From Phreatobacter aquaticus (GTDB taxonomy: Bacteria; Pseudomonadota; Alphaproteobacteria; Rhizobiales; Phreatobacteraceae), in NCBI RefSeq assembly GCF_005160265.1, contig NZ_CP039865.1, positions 3,000,828 through 3,064,827 of the forward strand: a stretch of DNA of 64,000 bases. The letters are read 5' to 3'. Below the pieces are notes generated by a model. That model searched no databases. It was not told where the DNA came from and was given only the letters and a program-made list of their open reading frames with translations. A program made the position numbers and the translations under genes. The first letter of the stretch is position 1. Each line of letters opens with the position of its first letter. Of this stretch, positions 49,701 through 57,180 are shown piece after piece.

Positions 49701-52700
49701 TCAGCTCGGTGGGCTGACCACGACGCAGGTCTCTGGCCTCGCCACGACCGATATCGACGAACTGACCTCGACACAGGCCCGTGGCCTGACCTCCACGCAG
49801 GTAGGGGCACTCGGTTCGACCAATCTCAACCAGCTGACCTCGACGCAGCTCTCCGGCCTGACCTCGACCCAGGTCTCCGGCCTGACCGCGACGCAGCTGA
49901 GCGGCCTTGACGCGACCAATATCGCCGACTTCGCGGCAACCCAGCTGACCGGTCTCTCGACCACGCAGCTGAATGGCTTGTCGACAGATGCGCTCGCAGG
50001 CTTGACCACGACGCAGGCGGCGGCCCTCACCACCGGCCAGGTTGCCGGCCTCACGACGACGTCGCTGAACGCCCTGACCTCGACAGCCGTCGGTGGTCTG
50101 ACGACGACGCAGGCCCGCAGCCTGACCACCACCCAGGTGGCCGGCCTCAACGAGACATCGGTTTCCGGCCTGACCTCGACCCAGCTCGGCAGCCTCTCGA
50201 CGACCCAGCTGCGCTCGCTCACAGAGACGAATGTGAGTGCCCTGACACAGACCCAGGTGTCCGGCCTCTCGTCGACGCAGGTTGGCGGCCTGACCACCAC
50301 GCAGATCGCTGGTCTCGCCACGACCGACATCGACGAGTTGACCTCGACGCAGGTTCGCGGCCTGACCTCGACCCAGGTCGGCGCGCTCGGCTCCTCCAAC
50401 CTCAACGAGCTGACCTCGACGCAGCTCTCCGGTCTGACCTCGACGCAGGTTTCGGGCCTCAACGCGACCCAGCTTGGCGGGCTTGATGCCACCAATGTCG
50501 CGGACTTCGCAGCCACCCAGCTGACCGGCCTCTCGACGACCCAGCTCAATGGGCTGTCGACCGACGCCCTTGGCGGCCTGAGCACAACGCAGGCATCTGC
50601 GCTCACCACAACGCAGGTGGCGGGTCTCACGACCACCTCCCTGAACGCCCTGACCTCGACGGCCGTCGGTGGTCTGACGACCACGCAGGCCCGCGCCCTG
50701 ACGACCACCCAGCTTGCCGGTCTCAACGAGACGGCGGTCGCAGGCTTGACCTCGACCCAGCTTGGCAGCCTGAGCAACACCCAGGTCGCTGCGCTGAGCT
50801 CGACCAATGTCAGCGGCCTGACACAGACCCAGGTGTCCGGCCTGAGTTCGACCCAGGTTGGCGGACTGTCGACCACTCAGGTTGGCGGTCTCGCCACTAC
50901 CGATATCGGCGAGTTGACCTCGACCCAGGTCCGGGGCCTGACCTCGACCCAGGTCGGCGCACTCGGCTCCTCGAACCTCAACGAACTGACCTCGACCCAG
51001 CTCTCCGGCCTGACCTCGACGCAGGTCTCGGGTCTCACCGCCACCCAGCTGAGTGGCCTCGACGCAACCAATATCGCCGACTTCGCGGCCACCCAGCTGA
51101 TCGGTCTCTCGACCACGCAGTTGAATGGCCTGTCGACCGACGCACTTGGCGGCCTTTCGACCACCCAGGCCTCGACCCTCTCGGTGACCCAGGTCTCGGG
51201 TCTCACCACCACCGCGCTTAACGCGCTCACGTCCACTGCGGTCGGCGGCCTGACGACGACCCAGGCCCGCGCGCTGACGACGACCCAGCTAGCCGGTCTC
51301 AACGAGACGGCGGTCGCAGGGTTGACCTCGACCCAGCTCGGCAGCCTGAGCAATACCCAGGTTGCGGCGCTGAGCTCGACGAATGTCAGCGGCCTGACGC
51401 AGACCCAGGTTTCGGGCCTCAGCTCGACCCAGGTCGGCGCCTTGACGACGACCCAGGTCGCCGGTCTCGCCACCAGCGACATCGACGAACTGACCTCGAC
51501 GCAGGTTCGTGGCCTGACCTCGACCCAGGTCGGCGCACTCGGCTCGACCAACCTGAACCAGCTGACCTCGACGCAGCTGTCCGGCCTGACCTCCACTCAG
51601 GTCTCCGGGCTGACGACCACCCAGCTTAGCGGCCTCGACGCAACCAACATTGCCGACTTCGCGGCGACCCAGCTGACCGGCCTCTCGACGACCCAGCTGA
51701 ACACGCTCTCGACCGACGCCATCGCTGGTCTGAGCACCACGCAGGCCTCGGCTCTCACCACTACCCAGGTGGCGGGCCTGACGACCACCTCGCTGAACGC
51801 CCTGACCTCCACGGCGATTGGCGGCCTGACGACAACGCAGGCGCGCAGCCTGACGACCACGCAGATCGACGGCCTGACCGAAACCGCGGTCGCTGGATTG
51901 ACCTCGACGCAGATCGGCACACTGACCAACACGCAGGTCGCTGCTCTGAGTTCGACCAATCTGGACAGCCTGACCACGACGCAGGCTGCGGGCCTCACCT
52001 CGACCCAGGTCGGTGGCCTGACGACGACACAGGTCTCCGGTCTGGCGACGACCGATATCGACGAGCTGACCTCCACCCAGCTTCGTGGCCTCAGCTCCAC
52101 GCAGGTTGGCGCCCTTGGCTCCACCAACCTGAACCAGCTGACCTCGACGCAGCTGTCTGGCTTGACCTCCACTCAGGTGAGTGGCCTGACCGCCACGCAG
52201 CTGAGCGGCCTTGATGCGGCCAATGTCGCCGACTTCGCAGCAACGCAGCTGACCGGTCTCTCGACGACGCAGCTCAACGGCCTGTCGACCGATGCGCTTG
52301 GCGGCCTGAGCACCACGCAGGCCTCGGCGCTGACCACCACGCAGGTGGCTGGCCTCACCACGACCTCGCTGAACGCCCTGACCTCCACCGCGGTCGGCGG
52401 CCTGTCGACGACCCAGGCGCGCAGCCTGACGACGACACAGCTCGCCGGTCTCAACGAGACGGCGGTCAGCGGCCTGACCTCGACCCAGCTGGGCAGTCTG
52501 ACCAATACCCAGATCGCCTCGCTGACCTCGACCAATGTCAGCGGCCTGACCTCCACGCAGGTCTCCGGCCTCTCGTCGACCCAGCTCGGTGGGCTGACCA
52601 CGACGCAGGTTTCCGGTCTTGCCACCACCGATATCGGCGAACTGAGTTCCACACAGCTCCGTGGGTTCACCGGCGCACAGATCAGCGCGCTGGGGTCCTC

Positions 52701-53643
52701 GAACTTCAATGAGTTGAGCTCGACCCAGGTCTCGGCCCTCGGCATGACCCAGATCGCGGGCATGTCGACGACCCAGCTCGCCGCTCTGTCGACCGGCGAT
52801 GTCGGGGAGCTGAGTTCCACGCAGCTGCGTGGTCTCTCGGCAACCCAGCTGAACGCGCTGTCGACCGACGCACTCGGCGGCCTTGCGGCAACGCAGGTCG
52901 AGGGTCTGCTGACCGCCCAGGTCAGTGGCTTGAGCACGACCTCGCTGAATACGCTCTCGACAACGGCGCTCGCCGGCCTGACCACCACGCAGGTCAAGAG
53001 CCTGACGACCACCCAGATCGATGGCCTCAACGAGACCGCGCTCGGCGGCCTGACTTCGACACAGGTCGGTGCGCTGCTGACCACTCAGCTGAACGCGCTG
53101 GATACGACAAGCCTGAACGTCCTCACCAGCACGCAGATCGGTGGGCTCTCGACCACGCAGATCTCCAGCCTGACGACGACGCAGCTGTCGTCGCTGACCA
53201 CCACCGATGTCGGCGAGTTCACCTCGACGCAGCTTGGCGGTCTCACCGCGACGCAGATCGGCGGGCTCGGTTCGACCAACTTCAACGAGTTGTCGAGCAC
53301 GCAGCTCTCCGGCCTCAGCTCCACGCAGGTTGGTGGCCTGACGACGACCGAGATCGGCGCCTTGTCCGAAACCAGGATCGGCGAGTTCACGTCGACCCAG
53401 CTGAGGTCGCTGAATGCCACGCAGGTCGGGGCCATCTCCACGACCGCGATCGCCGGCCTGACATCCACCGGTGTGGGGGCCTTGGCATCGACCACCATCG
53501 GCCTGCTGACGACGACCCAGATCGGTTCGCTCGCAGCAACGTCGATCAGTGCGATGACCTCGACCCAGACCGCTGGCTTCACGGACACCCAGATCGGCCA
53601 GTTCACCGAGGATCAGATCCTCGCCTATCTCTCGGTCTCCTGA
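43777..53643 (+). CDS. Giant Ser/Thr/Gln/Leu-rich octapeptide-repeat protein (3288 residues)
   Basis: One unbroken frame of 9.87 kb. Nearly the whole protein is a run of about 410 octapeptides of the type [S/T]-x-T-Q-[L/V/I]-x-[G/A]-L. From residue 205, 24 octads form a 192-residue super-repeat with fixed landmarks in order, among them NETAVSGL, TSDIDEL-type, GSSNLNEL, DATNIADF, STDALGGL and TTTSLNAL, repeated about 15 times. The first 200 and last 340 residues keep the octad rhythm but diverge. There is no Cys or Trp that I can see, almost no Lys, and Phe mainly in the ADF octad. No N-terminal signal peptide or membrane helix; the C-terminus ends QILAYLSVS. ATG 43777 lies six bases after GGAGG. 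Likely a surface or secreted fibrous protein, perhaps exported by type I secretion; structure (solenoid of strands or short helices) is undecided. Confidence 0.9.
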   Translation: MAISNISVTQIAALSTTAISSLSITDIQGLSATQIGAISTSGIAVLSETQVAALNTTQVKGLTATQVPNLKPSLLLAVSQLVALSSQQVAAFTETQLDIFDTTHIAALSRAQVSALSTTKINSFEATQVGALSSTQLGGLSTDQLNALTADGLAAISVAQAAGLGATQVAGLTTTSFNALSTTTIAGLSTTQARTITTTQLSGLDETAVTGLTSTQLGSLATTQLRALSSTNLSGLSQTQISGLSSTQIGSLTTTQVAGLATSDIDELTSTQVRGLTSTQIGALGSSNLNELTSTQLSGLSSAQVAGITATQLGGLDATNIADFAATQLTGLSTTQLNALSTDALGGLSRTQAAGLAVTQVSGLSTTSLNSLTSTAVGGLTTTQARALTTTQLAGLNETAVSGLTSTQLGSLATTQLRALTETNISGLTQTQVSGLTSTQVGGLTTTQIAGLSTSDIDELTSTQVRGLTSTQVGALGSTNLNQLTSTQLSGLTSTQVSGLSTTQLSGLDSTNIADFAATQLTGLSTTQLNGLATDALGGLSSTQAAALTTPQIAGLTTTSLNSLTSTAVGGLTTTQARGLTTTQLAGLNETAVSGLTSTQLGSLSTTQLRSLTETNISGLTQTQVGGLSSTQVGGLTTTQIAGLATGDIDELTSTQLRGLTSTQVGALGSTNLNQLTSTQLSGLTSTQVAGLNATQLGGLDSTNIADFAATQLTGLSTTQLNGLSTDALGGVSTTQAAALSVAQVAGLTTTSLNALTSTAVGGLTTTQARALTTTQLAGLSETAVSGLTSTQIGSLSNTQVAALSSTNISGLTQTQSSGLTSTQVGGLTTTQVAGLSTTDVSDLTSTQVRGLTSTQVGALGSSNLNQLTSTQLSGLTSTQVAGLNATELGGLDATNIADFAATQLTGLSTTQLNALSTDALGGLSTTQAAALSVAQVAGLTTTSLNALSSTAVGGLTTTQARGLTTTQLAGLNETAVSGLTSTQLGSLTNTQVAALSSTNVSGLTSTQVSGLTSTQAGGLTTTQIAGLATGDIDELTSTQLRGLSSTQVGALGSTNLNQLTSTQLSGLTSTQVSGLTATQLSGLDATNITDFAATQLTGLSTTQLNGLSTDALGGLTTTQAAALTTGQVAGLTTTSLNALTSTAVGGLTTTQARSLTTTQVAGLNETSVSGLTSTQLGSLSTTQLRSLTATNLSGLTQTQASGLTSTQVGGLTTTQIAGLATTDIDELTSTQVRGLTSTQVGALGSSNLNELTSTQLSGLTSTQVSGLNATQLSGLDATNVADFAATQLTGLSTTQLNGLSTDALGGLSTTQASALTTSQVAGLTTTSLNALTSTAVGGLTTTQARSLTTTQLAGLNETAVSGLTSTQLGSLSNAQVAALSSTNISGLTQTQSSGLTSTQVGGLTTTQVAGLSTTDVSELTSTQVRGLTSTQVGALGSSNLNELTSTQLSGLTSTQVSGLSATQLSGLDTTNIADFAATQLTGLSTTQLNGLSTDALGGLSSTQAAALTTPQVAGLTTTSLNALTSTAVGGLTTTQARALTTTQLAGLNETAVSGLTSTQLGSLTNTQIGALSSTNVSGLTQTQVSGLSSTQLGGLTTTQVSGLATTDIGELTSTQVRGLSSTQVGALGSSNLNELTSTQLSGLTSTQVSGLSTTQLSGLDTTNIADFAATQLTGLSTTQLNGLSTDALSGLSSTQAAALTTPQVAGLTTTSLNALTSTAVGGLTTTQARSLTTTQLAGLNETAVSGLTSTQLGSLSNTQVAALSSTNVSGLTQTQVSGLSSTQLGGLTTTQVSGLATTDIGELTSTQVRGLTSTQIGALGSSNLNELTSTQLSGLTSTQVSGLSATQLGGLDTTNIADFAATQLTGLSTTQLNAISADALGGLSSTQAAALATTQVAGLTTTSLNTLTSTAVGGLTTTQARALTTTQLAGLNETAVSGLTSTQLGSLSNTQVAALSSTNVSGLTQTQVSGLSSTQLGGLTTTQVSGLATTDIDELTSTQARGLTSTQVGALGSTNLNQLTSTQLSGLTSTQVSGLTATQLSGLDATNIADFAATQLTGLSTTQLNGLSTDALAGLTTTQAAALTTGQVAGLTTTSLNALTSTAVGGLTTTQARSLTTTQVAGLNETSVSGLTSTQLGSLSTTQLRSLTETNVSALTQTQVSGLSSTQVGGLTTTQIAGLATTDIDELTSTQVRGLTSTQVGALGSSNLNELTSTQLSGLTSTQVSGLNATQLGGLDATNVADFAATQLTGLSTTQLNGLSTDALGGLSTTQASALTTTQVAGLTTTSLNALTSTAVGGLTTTQARALTTTQLAGLNETAVAGLTSTQLGSLSNTQVAALSSTNVSGLTQTQVSGLSSTQVGGLSTTQVGGLATTDIGELTSTQVRGLTSTQVGALGSSNLNELTSTQLSGLTSTQVSGLTATQLSGLDATNIADFAATQLIGLSTTQLNGLSTDALGGLSTTQASTLSVTQVSGLTTTALNALTSTAVGGLTTTQARALTTTQLAGLNETAVAGLTSTQLGSLSNTQVAALSSTNVSGLTQTQVSGLSSTQVGALTTTQVAGLATSDIDELTSTQVRGLTSTQVGALGSTNLNQLTSTQLSGLTSTQVSGLTTTQLSGLDATNIADFAATQLTGLSTTQLNTLSTDAIAGLSTTQASALTTTQVAGLTTTSLNALTSTAIGGLTTTQARSLTTTQIDGLTETAVAGLTSTQIGTLTNTQVAALSSTNLDSLTTTQAAGLTSTQVGGLTTTQVSGLATTDIDELTSTQLRGLSSTQVGALGSTNLNQLTSTQLSGLTSTQVSGLTATQLSGLDAANVADFAATQLTGLSTTQLNGLSTDALGGLSTTQASALTTTQVAGLTTTSLNALTSTAVGGLSTTQARSLTTTQLAGLNETAVSGLTSTQLGSLTNTQIASLTSTNVSGLTSTQVSGLSSTQLGGLTTTQVSGLATTDIGELSSTQLRGFTGAQISALGSSNFNELSSTQVSALGMTQIAGMSTTQLAALSTGDVGELSSTQLRGLSATQLNALSTDALGGLAATQVEGLLTAQVSGLSTTSLNTLSTTALAGLTTTQVKSLTTTQIDGLNETALGGLTSTQVGALLTTQLNALDTTSLNVLTSTQIGGLSTTQISSLTTTQLSSLTTTDVGEFTSTQLGGLTATQIGGLGSTNFNELSSTQLSGLSSTQVGGLTTTEIGALSETRIGEFTSTQLRSLNATQVGAISTTAIAGLTSTGVGALASTTIGLLTTTQIGSLAATSISAMTSTQTAGFTDTQIGQFTEDQILAYLSVS
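44389..53028 (+). repeat. Tandem 576-bp super-repeat inside the giant gene (about 15 periods)
   Basis: The codons for the [D/N]ETAV landmark recur at 44389 and every 576 bases after that up to 53029, without a single register slip. Each period encodes 24 octapeptides. Copies are very similar in DNA, but the last period diverges after about 52620. Variant octads are shared between copies five periods apart (near 47110-47350 and 49990-50230, both with TTGQVAGL and NETSVSGL) and three periods apart (46117 and 47845, both with TQTQSSGL). This shows block duplication or gene conversion. Collapse or expansion during assembly is a real risk here. Confidence 0.95.
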
Positions 53644-53750
53644 TCGGGCAGGGCGGGAAGTTCGGAGCAATGCCATATGATGCCAGCGGCCTAGCGGCCG
53701 CCAGCACCATCTGGGTCTCGTCTTGGCGGTGACGTGTCGGTGTGTACGCG

Positions 53751-55778
53751 ATGAGTGGACAGCAACTTCCCGGGCACGAGTCCCTCGCGCTTCCGCAACT
53801 GGTGCACGCCGTCAACCTGTTGACCCAGCAGGGTCAGACAACGGCTGCCTGTCACCTTTATCAGGGCTGGATCGAGGCCAATCCCACCCATCCGCTGCTG
53901 TTCGCGGCCCTGTTCAACCTGTCGGTGATCCAGGGCGATCTTGGCGACGTCACGGGCGGCATCAAGTCGCTGCAACGGGTCATCGAGGTCAATCCCGACT
54001 TTGTCGGCGCCTATATCAACCTCGGCCGTTTCTTCGAGCGGGCTCAGCAGGCCGACAAGGCGCTGCAGATCTGGTACACCGGCATCAACCGGCCGCTGCC
54101 GATGACGGGCCAGTCGGTCATCCACGCCATCACCGCGCTCAAGCAGATCGCCCGCGTCCACATGGATCGCGAGGAGCCGGAACAGGCGGAACAGGCGTTG
54201 TCGCGCTGCCTCGGCCTGTCACCGTCCGAGGATGACGCGCTCGAGCAGTTCCTGGCACTGCGCATGCGGGAATGGCGCCGGCCGGTCCTAACTCAGATCG
54301 AGGCCCTGGACGGCAAGGCAATGCTCAAGCGGTTCCATCCGCTGAGCGTTGCAGCCTTCACCGACGACCCGCTGCTGCAGCTGGCCTCCGCTCACGGCTA
54401 TGTCCGCCGCCTCTTGAACAATAGCGGCCCGCTGCCACGGGAGTCCGATCGCCGCGACGCACCGATCGACCTCAAGGGCCGCCGGATCCGTGTCGGCTAT
54501 CTCTCGTCCGACCTGCGCGACCACGCCATCGGCTATCTGATGGCCGAGTTCCTGGAGCTTCAGGAGCGGGCGGATTTCGAGGTCTTCGCCTATTTCACCG
54601 GTGCTGCGCCGACGTCGGCCATGACCACCCGCATCCAGGATGCGGTCGAGCACTGGGTTGATATCCGCACCCTCGGTGATGACGCCGCCGCTGCCCGTAT
54701 CGCAGCCGACGGCCTCGATATCCTGGTGGACGTGAACGGCCACACGCGGGATGCCCGGCTTGGCGTATTTGCGCGCCGTCCGGCGCCGATCCAGGTCAAC
54801 TGGCTGGGCTTTCCCGGCACGATGGCCAGCTCCTTCCATCATTACGTCATCGCCGACCCCTGGATCATCCCCGAGGGATCCGAGAGCTATTTCTCGGAAA
54901 AGGTGCTGCGTCTGCCGTGCTACCAGCCCAATGATCGCAAGCGCGTGGTGGGCGAGCCGACGACGCGCGCGGAGCGGGGCCTGCCGGACGACAAGTTCGT
55001 CTTCTGCAGCTTCAATGCGCTTCACAAGATCACCGCCTTCACACTCGATCGCTGGATCGCGATCCTCAAGGCGGTGCCGAACAGCGTCATGTGGATGCTC
55101 GACTGCTCGGCGCAGGCGAAGCGCGAGCTTGCGCAGCGGTTCGAGGCGAACGGCATCGAGGCGTCGCGGCTGATCTATGCGCCCAAGCTCGCCAATCCGC
55201 TGCATCTCGCACGCTATCCGCTGGCCGACCTGTTCCTCGACGCCTTGCCCTATGGCGCGCACACCACCGCCTCGGATGCACTGTGGATGGGCGTGCCCGT
55301 GCTGACGCTGTCAGGGCGCAGCTTTGCCTCGCGGGTCTGCGGCAGCCTGGTCCGCTCGGCCGGGCTTCCCGATCTCGTCGTCAACGACCCGCAAGCCTAT
55401 GTCGCGCGCGCCATCGAACTCGCCAATGATCCGGCGGCTCTCGCCGAGATCAAGGCCCGCCTGGCGGCCGGCCGCGACAGCTGCGCGCTGTTCGATCAGG
55501 AGCTGCTGGTCCGCTCCATCGGCGATCTCTACCGCAGCATGATCGCGGACTATCAGGCGGGAACCATGCCCGAGCCTGATCTGCGCAATCTCGAATCCTA
55601 TCTCAATGCCGGCATCGCCCATGACCACGAGGGCGTGGAAATCTCCTGGGTGCCGGACTACGAGGAGGCCTATCGCGTCCGCCTTGCCGAGATTGACCGG
55701 CGCGATCCTCTGGAGGCCGACAGCCGGCTCTGGCCGCACGCGACCTCGCTGCTGCGCCGCTCTGGCGCCAGCCGCTGA
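53751..55778 (+). CDS. TPR-containing GT41 glycosyltransferase (O-GlcNAc transferase/SPINDLY-like)
   Basis: 675 residues from ATG 53751 (GTG 53742 is an alternative). About residues 15-165 form degenerate TPR helices (HLYQGWIEANPTHPLLFAAL, FVGAYINLGRFFERAQQADKAL). The C-terminal GT-B catalytic part belongs to family GT41: RVGYLSSDLRDHAIGYLM with the catalytic-type His at about 258, DILVDVNGHTRDARLGVFA, VNWLGFPGTMASSF, FNALHKITAFTLDRWIAILK, and the nucleotide-sugar loop HTTASDALWMGVPVLTLSGRS. GT41 enzymes transfer a sugar from a UDP (or GDP) donor to Ser/Thr of proteins in the cytoplasm. It lies 107 bases after the giant Ser/Thr-rich gene on the same strand, with no terminator seen between them, so that protein is the obvious candidate acceptor. 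Confidence 0.92.
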   Translation: MSGQQLPGHESLALPQLVHAVNLLTQQGQTTAACHLYQGWIEANPTHPLLFAALFNLSVIQGDLGDVTGGIKSLQRVIEVNPDFVGAYINLGRFFERAQQADKALQIWYTGINRPLPMTGQSVIHAITALKQIARVHMDREEPEQAEQALSRCLGLSPSEDDALEQFLALRMREWRRPVLTQIEALDGKAMLKRFHPLSVAAFTDDPLLQLASAHGYVRRLLNNSGPLPRESDRRDAPIDLKGRRIRVGYLSSDLRDHAIGYLMAEFLELQERADFEVFAYFTGAAPTSAMTTRIQDAVEHWVDIRTLGDDAAAARIAADGLDILVDVNGHTRDARLGVFARRPAPIQVNWLGFPGTMASSFHHYVIADPWIIPEGSESYFSEKVLRLPCYQPNDRKRVVGEPTTRAERGLPDDKFVFCSFNALHKITAFTLDRWIAILKAVPNSVMWMLDCSAQAKRELAQRFEANGIEASRLIYAPKLANPLHLARYPLADLFLDALPYGAHTTASDALWMGVPVLTLSGRSFASRVCGSLVRSAGLPDLVVNDPQAYVARAIELANDPAALAEIKARLAAGRDSCALFDQELLVRSIGDLYRSMIADYQAGTMPEPDLRNLESYLNAGIAHDHEGVEISWVPDYEEAYRVRLAEIDRRDPLEADSRLWPHATSLLRRSGASR

Positions 55779-55784
55779 TCGGGA

Positions 55785-57113
55785 TCAGTTGGCCTTGGTC
55801 GATAGTCCCAGGGCGGAATAGCTGGCAAAACCCGCCTGTTCGGCTTCAGCCGGGCTGAACAGGTTGCGCAGGTCGACCAGGGTCTTGGTGCGCATCCGGC
55901 TGGCAAGTGTTGCGAGATCGTACGACCGGAACACCTTCCACTCGGTCACGACCACCAGAACGTCGGCATCTGCGACCGCGTCCAGCGGATCGGCGACAAG
56001 GCGGACATCGCCGAGCAGCGCCTGGGCATCGCGCGGCTGGGCCGGATCATAGGCATCGACGCTCGCACCCATCGCGATCAGCCGCGGTAGGATGCTGAGG
56101 CTCGGGCTCTCGCGCATGTCGTCGGTCTGGCCCTTGAAAGTGACGCCCAGCACCGCGACCTTCTTGCCCTCGAGGCTGCCGCCGCAGGCCGCCAGCACGC
56201 GGTCGGCCATCGAAGCCTTGCGGGCGTCATTGGCGGCGATCGCGGCACCGATGATGCGGGCGGGTACGCCGGCATCCTGCGCCGTCATTTGGAAAGCCAG
56301 CGTGTCCTTCGGGAAGCATGAGCCACCCCAGCCGGGCCCGACCTTCAGGAACGGCAGGCCGATCCGCTTGTCGAGGCCGATGCCGCGCGCCACCTCCTCG
56401 ATATTGGCGCCAACGGCCTCGCAGAGATCGGAAACCTCGTTGATGAAGCTGAGCTTGGTCGCGAGGAAGCTGTTGGCGGCATATTTGATCATCTCGGCGG
56501 TCTCGATGCCGGTCACCAGCATCGGCACCTCGGCTTCCACCAGCGGCGCGTAGATGCGCTGCATGATGGTGCTGGCGCGCGGGTCCTCGACGCCGATCAC
56601 CACCCGGTCCGGCTCCATGAAGTCGGAGATCGCAGCACCCTCGCGCATGAATTCCGGGTTCGAGGCCACGGCGACGAAATCGGGCGAGGCTGCGACAGCG
56701 CGGGCGAGTTCGGCGACCATGCGGTTGGTGCCGACCGGCACCGTCGACTTGGTGATGATGACCGAGAACTGGCTGAGCGCCCGGCCAATTTCCTCGGCGG
56801 CGCCATGGACCTGGGAGAGGTCGGCGCGCCCGGTCTCCGGATCGCTCGGCGTGCCGACGGCGATATAGATCGCATCGCGATCCCTGCAGCTCTCGGCGAG
56901 GTCGAGGCTGAAGCTCAGGCGCCCGGCCTTCATGTTGCGCTCGACCATGTCCTCGAGGCCGGGCTCGTAAATCGGCACGCGGCCGCTTTCCAGCATGCCG
57001 ATCTTGCGCGCGTCCTTGTCGACGCAGATCACCTCATGGCCGATCTCGGCGAAGCATGTGCCCGTCACGAGCCCGACATAGCCGGTGCCGATCACCGTGA
57101 TCTTGCAACGCAT
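55785..57113 (-). CDS. ugd: UDP-glucose 6-dehydrogenase
   Basis: 442-residue NAD-dependent enzyme oxidising UDP-glucose twice to UDP-glucuronate. The N-terminal Rossmann motif is VIGTGYVGLVTGTCFAEIGH, the catalytic cysteine is in GPGWGGSCFPKDTLAF near residue 265, and the C-terminal domain holds GVTFKGQTDDMRESPS. The family name in rhizobia is often rkpK. It converges with the GT41 gene (6-base gap). The next gene upstream on the same strand encodes a UDP-glucuronate decarboxylase-type enzyme, so the pair would make UDP-GlcA and UDP-xylose. Confidence 0.94.
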   Translation of the reverse strand: MRCKITVIGTGYVGLVTGTCFAEIGHEVICVDKDARKIGMLESGRVPIYEPGLEDMVERNMKAGRLSFSLDLAESCRDRDAIYIAVGTPSDPETGRADLSQVHGAAEEIGRALSQFSVIITKSTVPVGTNRMVAELARAVAASPDFVAVASNPEFMREGAAISDFMEPDRVVIGVEDPRASTIMQRIYAPLVEAEVPMLVTGIETAEMIKYAANSFLATKLSFINEVSDLCEAVGANIEEVARGIGLDKRIGLPFLKVGPGWGGSCFPKDTLAFQMTAQDAGVPARIIGAAIAANDARKASMADRVLAACGGSLEGKKVAVLGVTFKGQTDDMRESPSLSILPRLIAMGASVDAYDPAQPRDAQALLGDVRLVADPLDAVADADVLVVVTEWKVFRSYDLATLASRMRTKTLVDLRNLFSPAEAEQAGFASYSALGLSTKAN

Positions 57114-57180
57114 CAGCTGAACTCCCCGGAATCAGGCGCTACCGCTTGGCTTCGAGCGGTAGGCGCACTTGTCGTCGCGC

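Noticed and set aside
43777-53643. CRISPR-like or spacer-containing repeat array
   Set aside because: The repeats are coding, contiguous and 24- or 576-base periodic, with no unique spacers and no cas genes.
43777-53643. RTX nonapeptide, TAL-effector or ice-nucleation repeat
   Set aside because: There is no GGxGxDxUx motif, no 34-residue TAL unit and no AGYGSTxT coil. Only the short T-x-x-Q or S-T-Q strings look similar, which is not enough to assign a family.
51289-53676. Long minus-strand open frames antisense to the giant repeat gene (for example 795 codons here, 597 codons at 43611-45404, 391 at 49701-50876)
   Set aside because: They arise because the repeated codons of the real gene contain no stop in those frames. 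Their products are artificial repeats rich in Arg/Gly or Trp/Val, lack ribosome-binding sites, and mirror the plus-strand period exactly.
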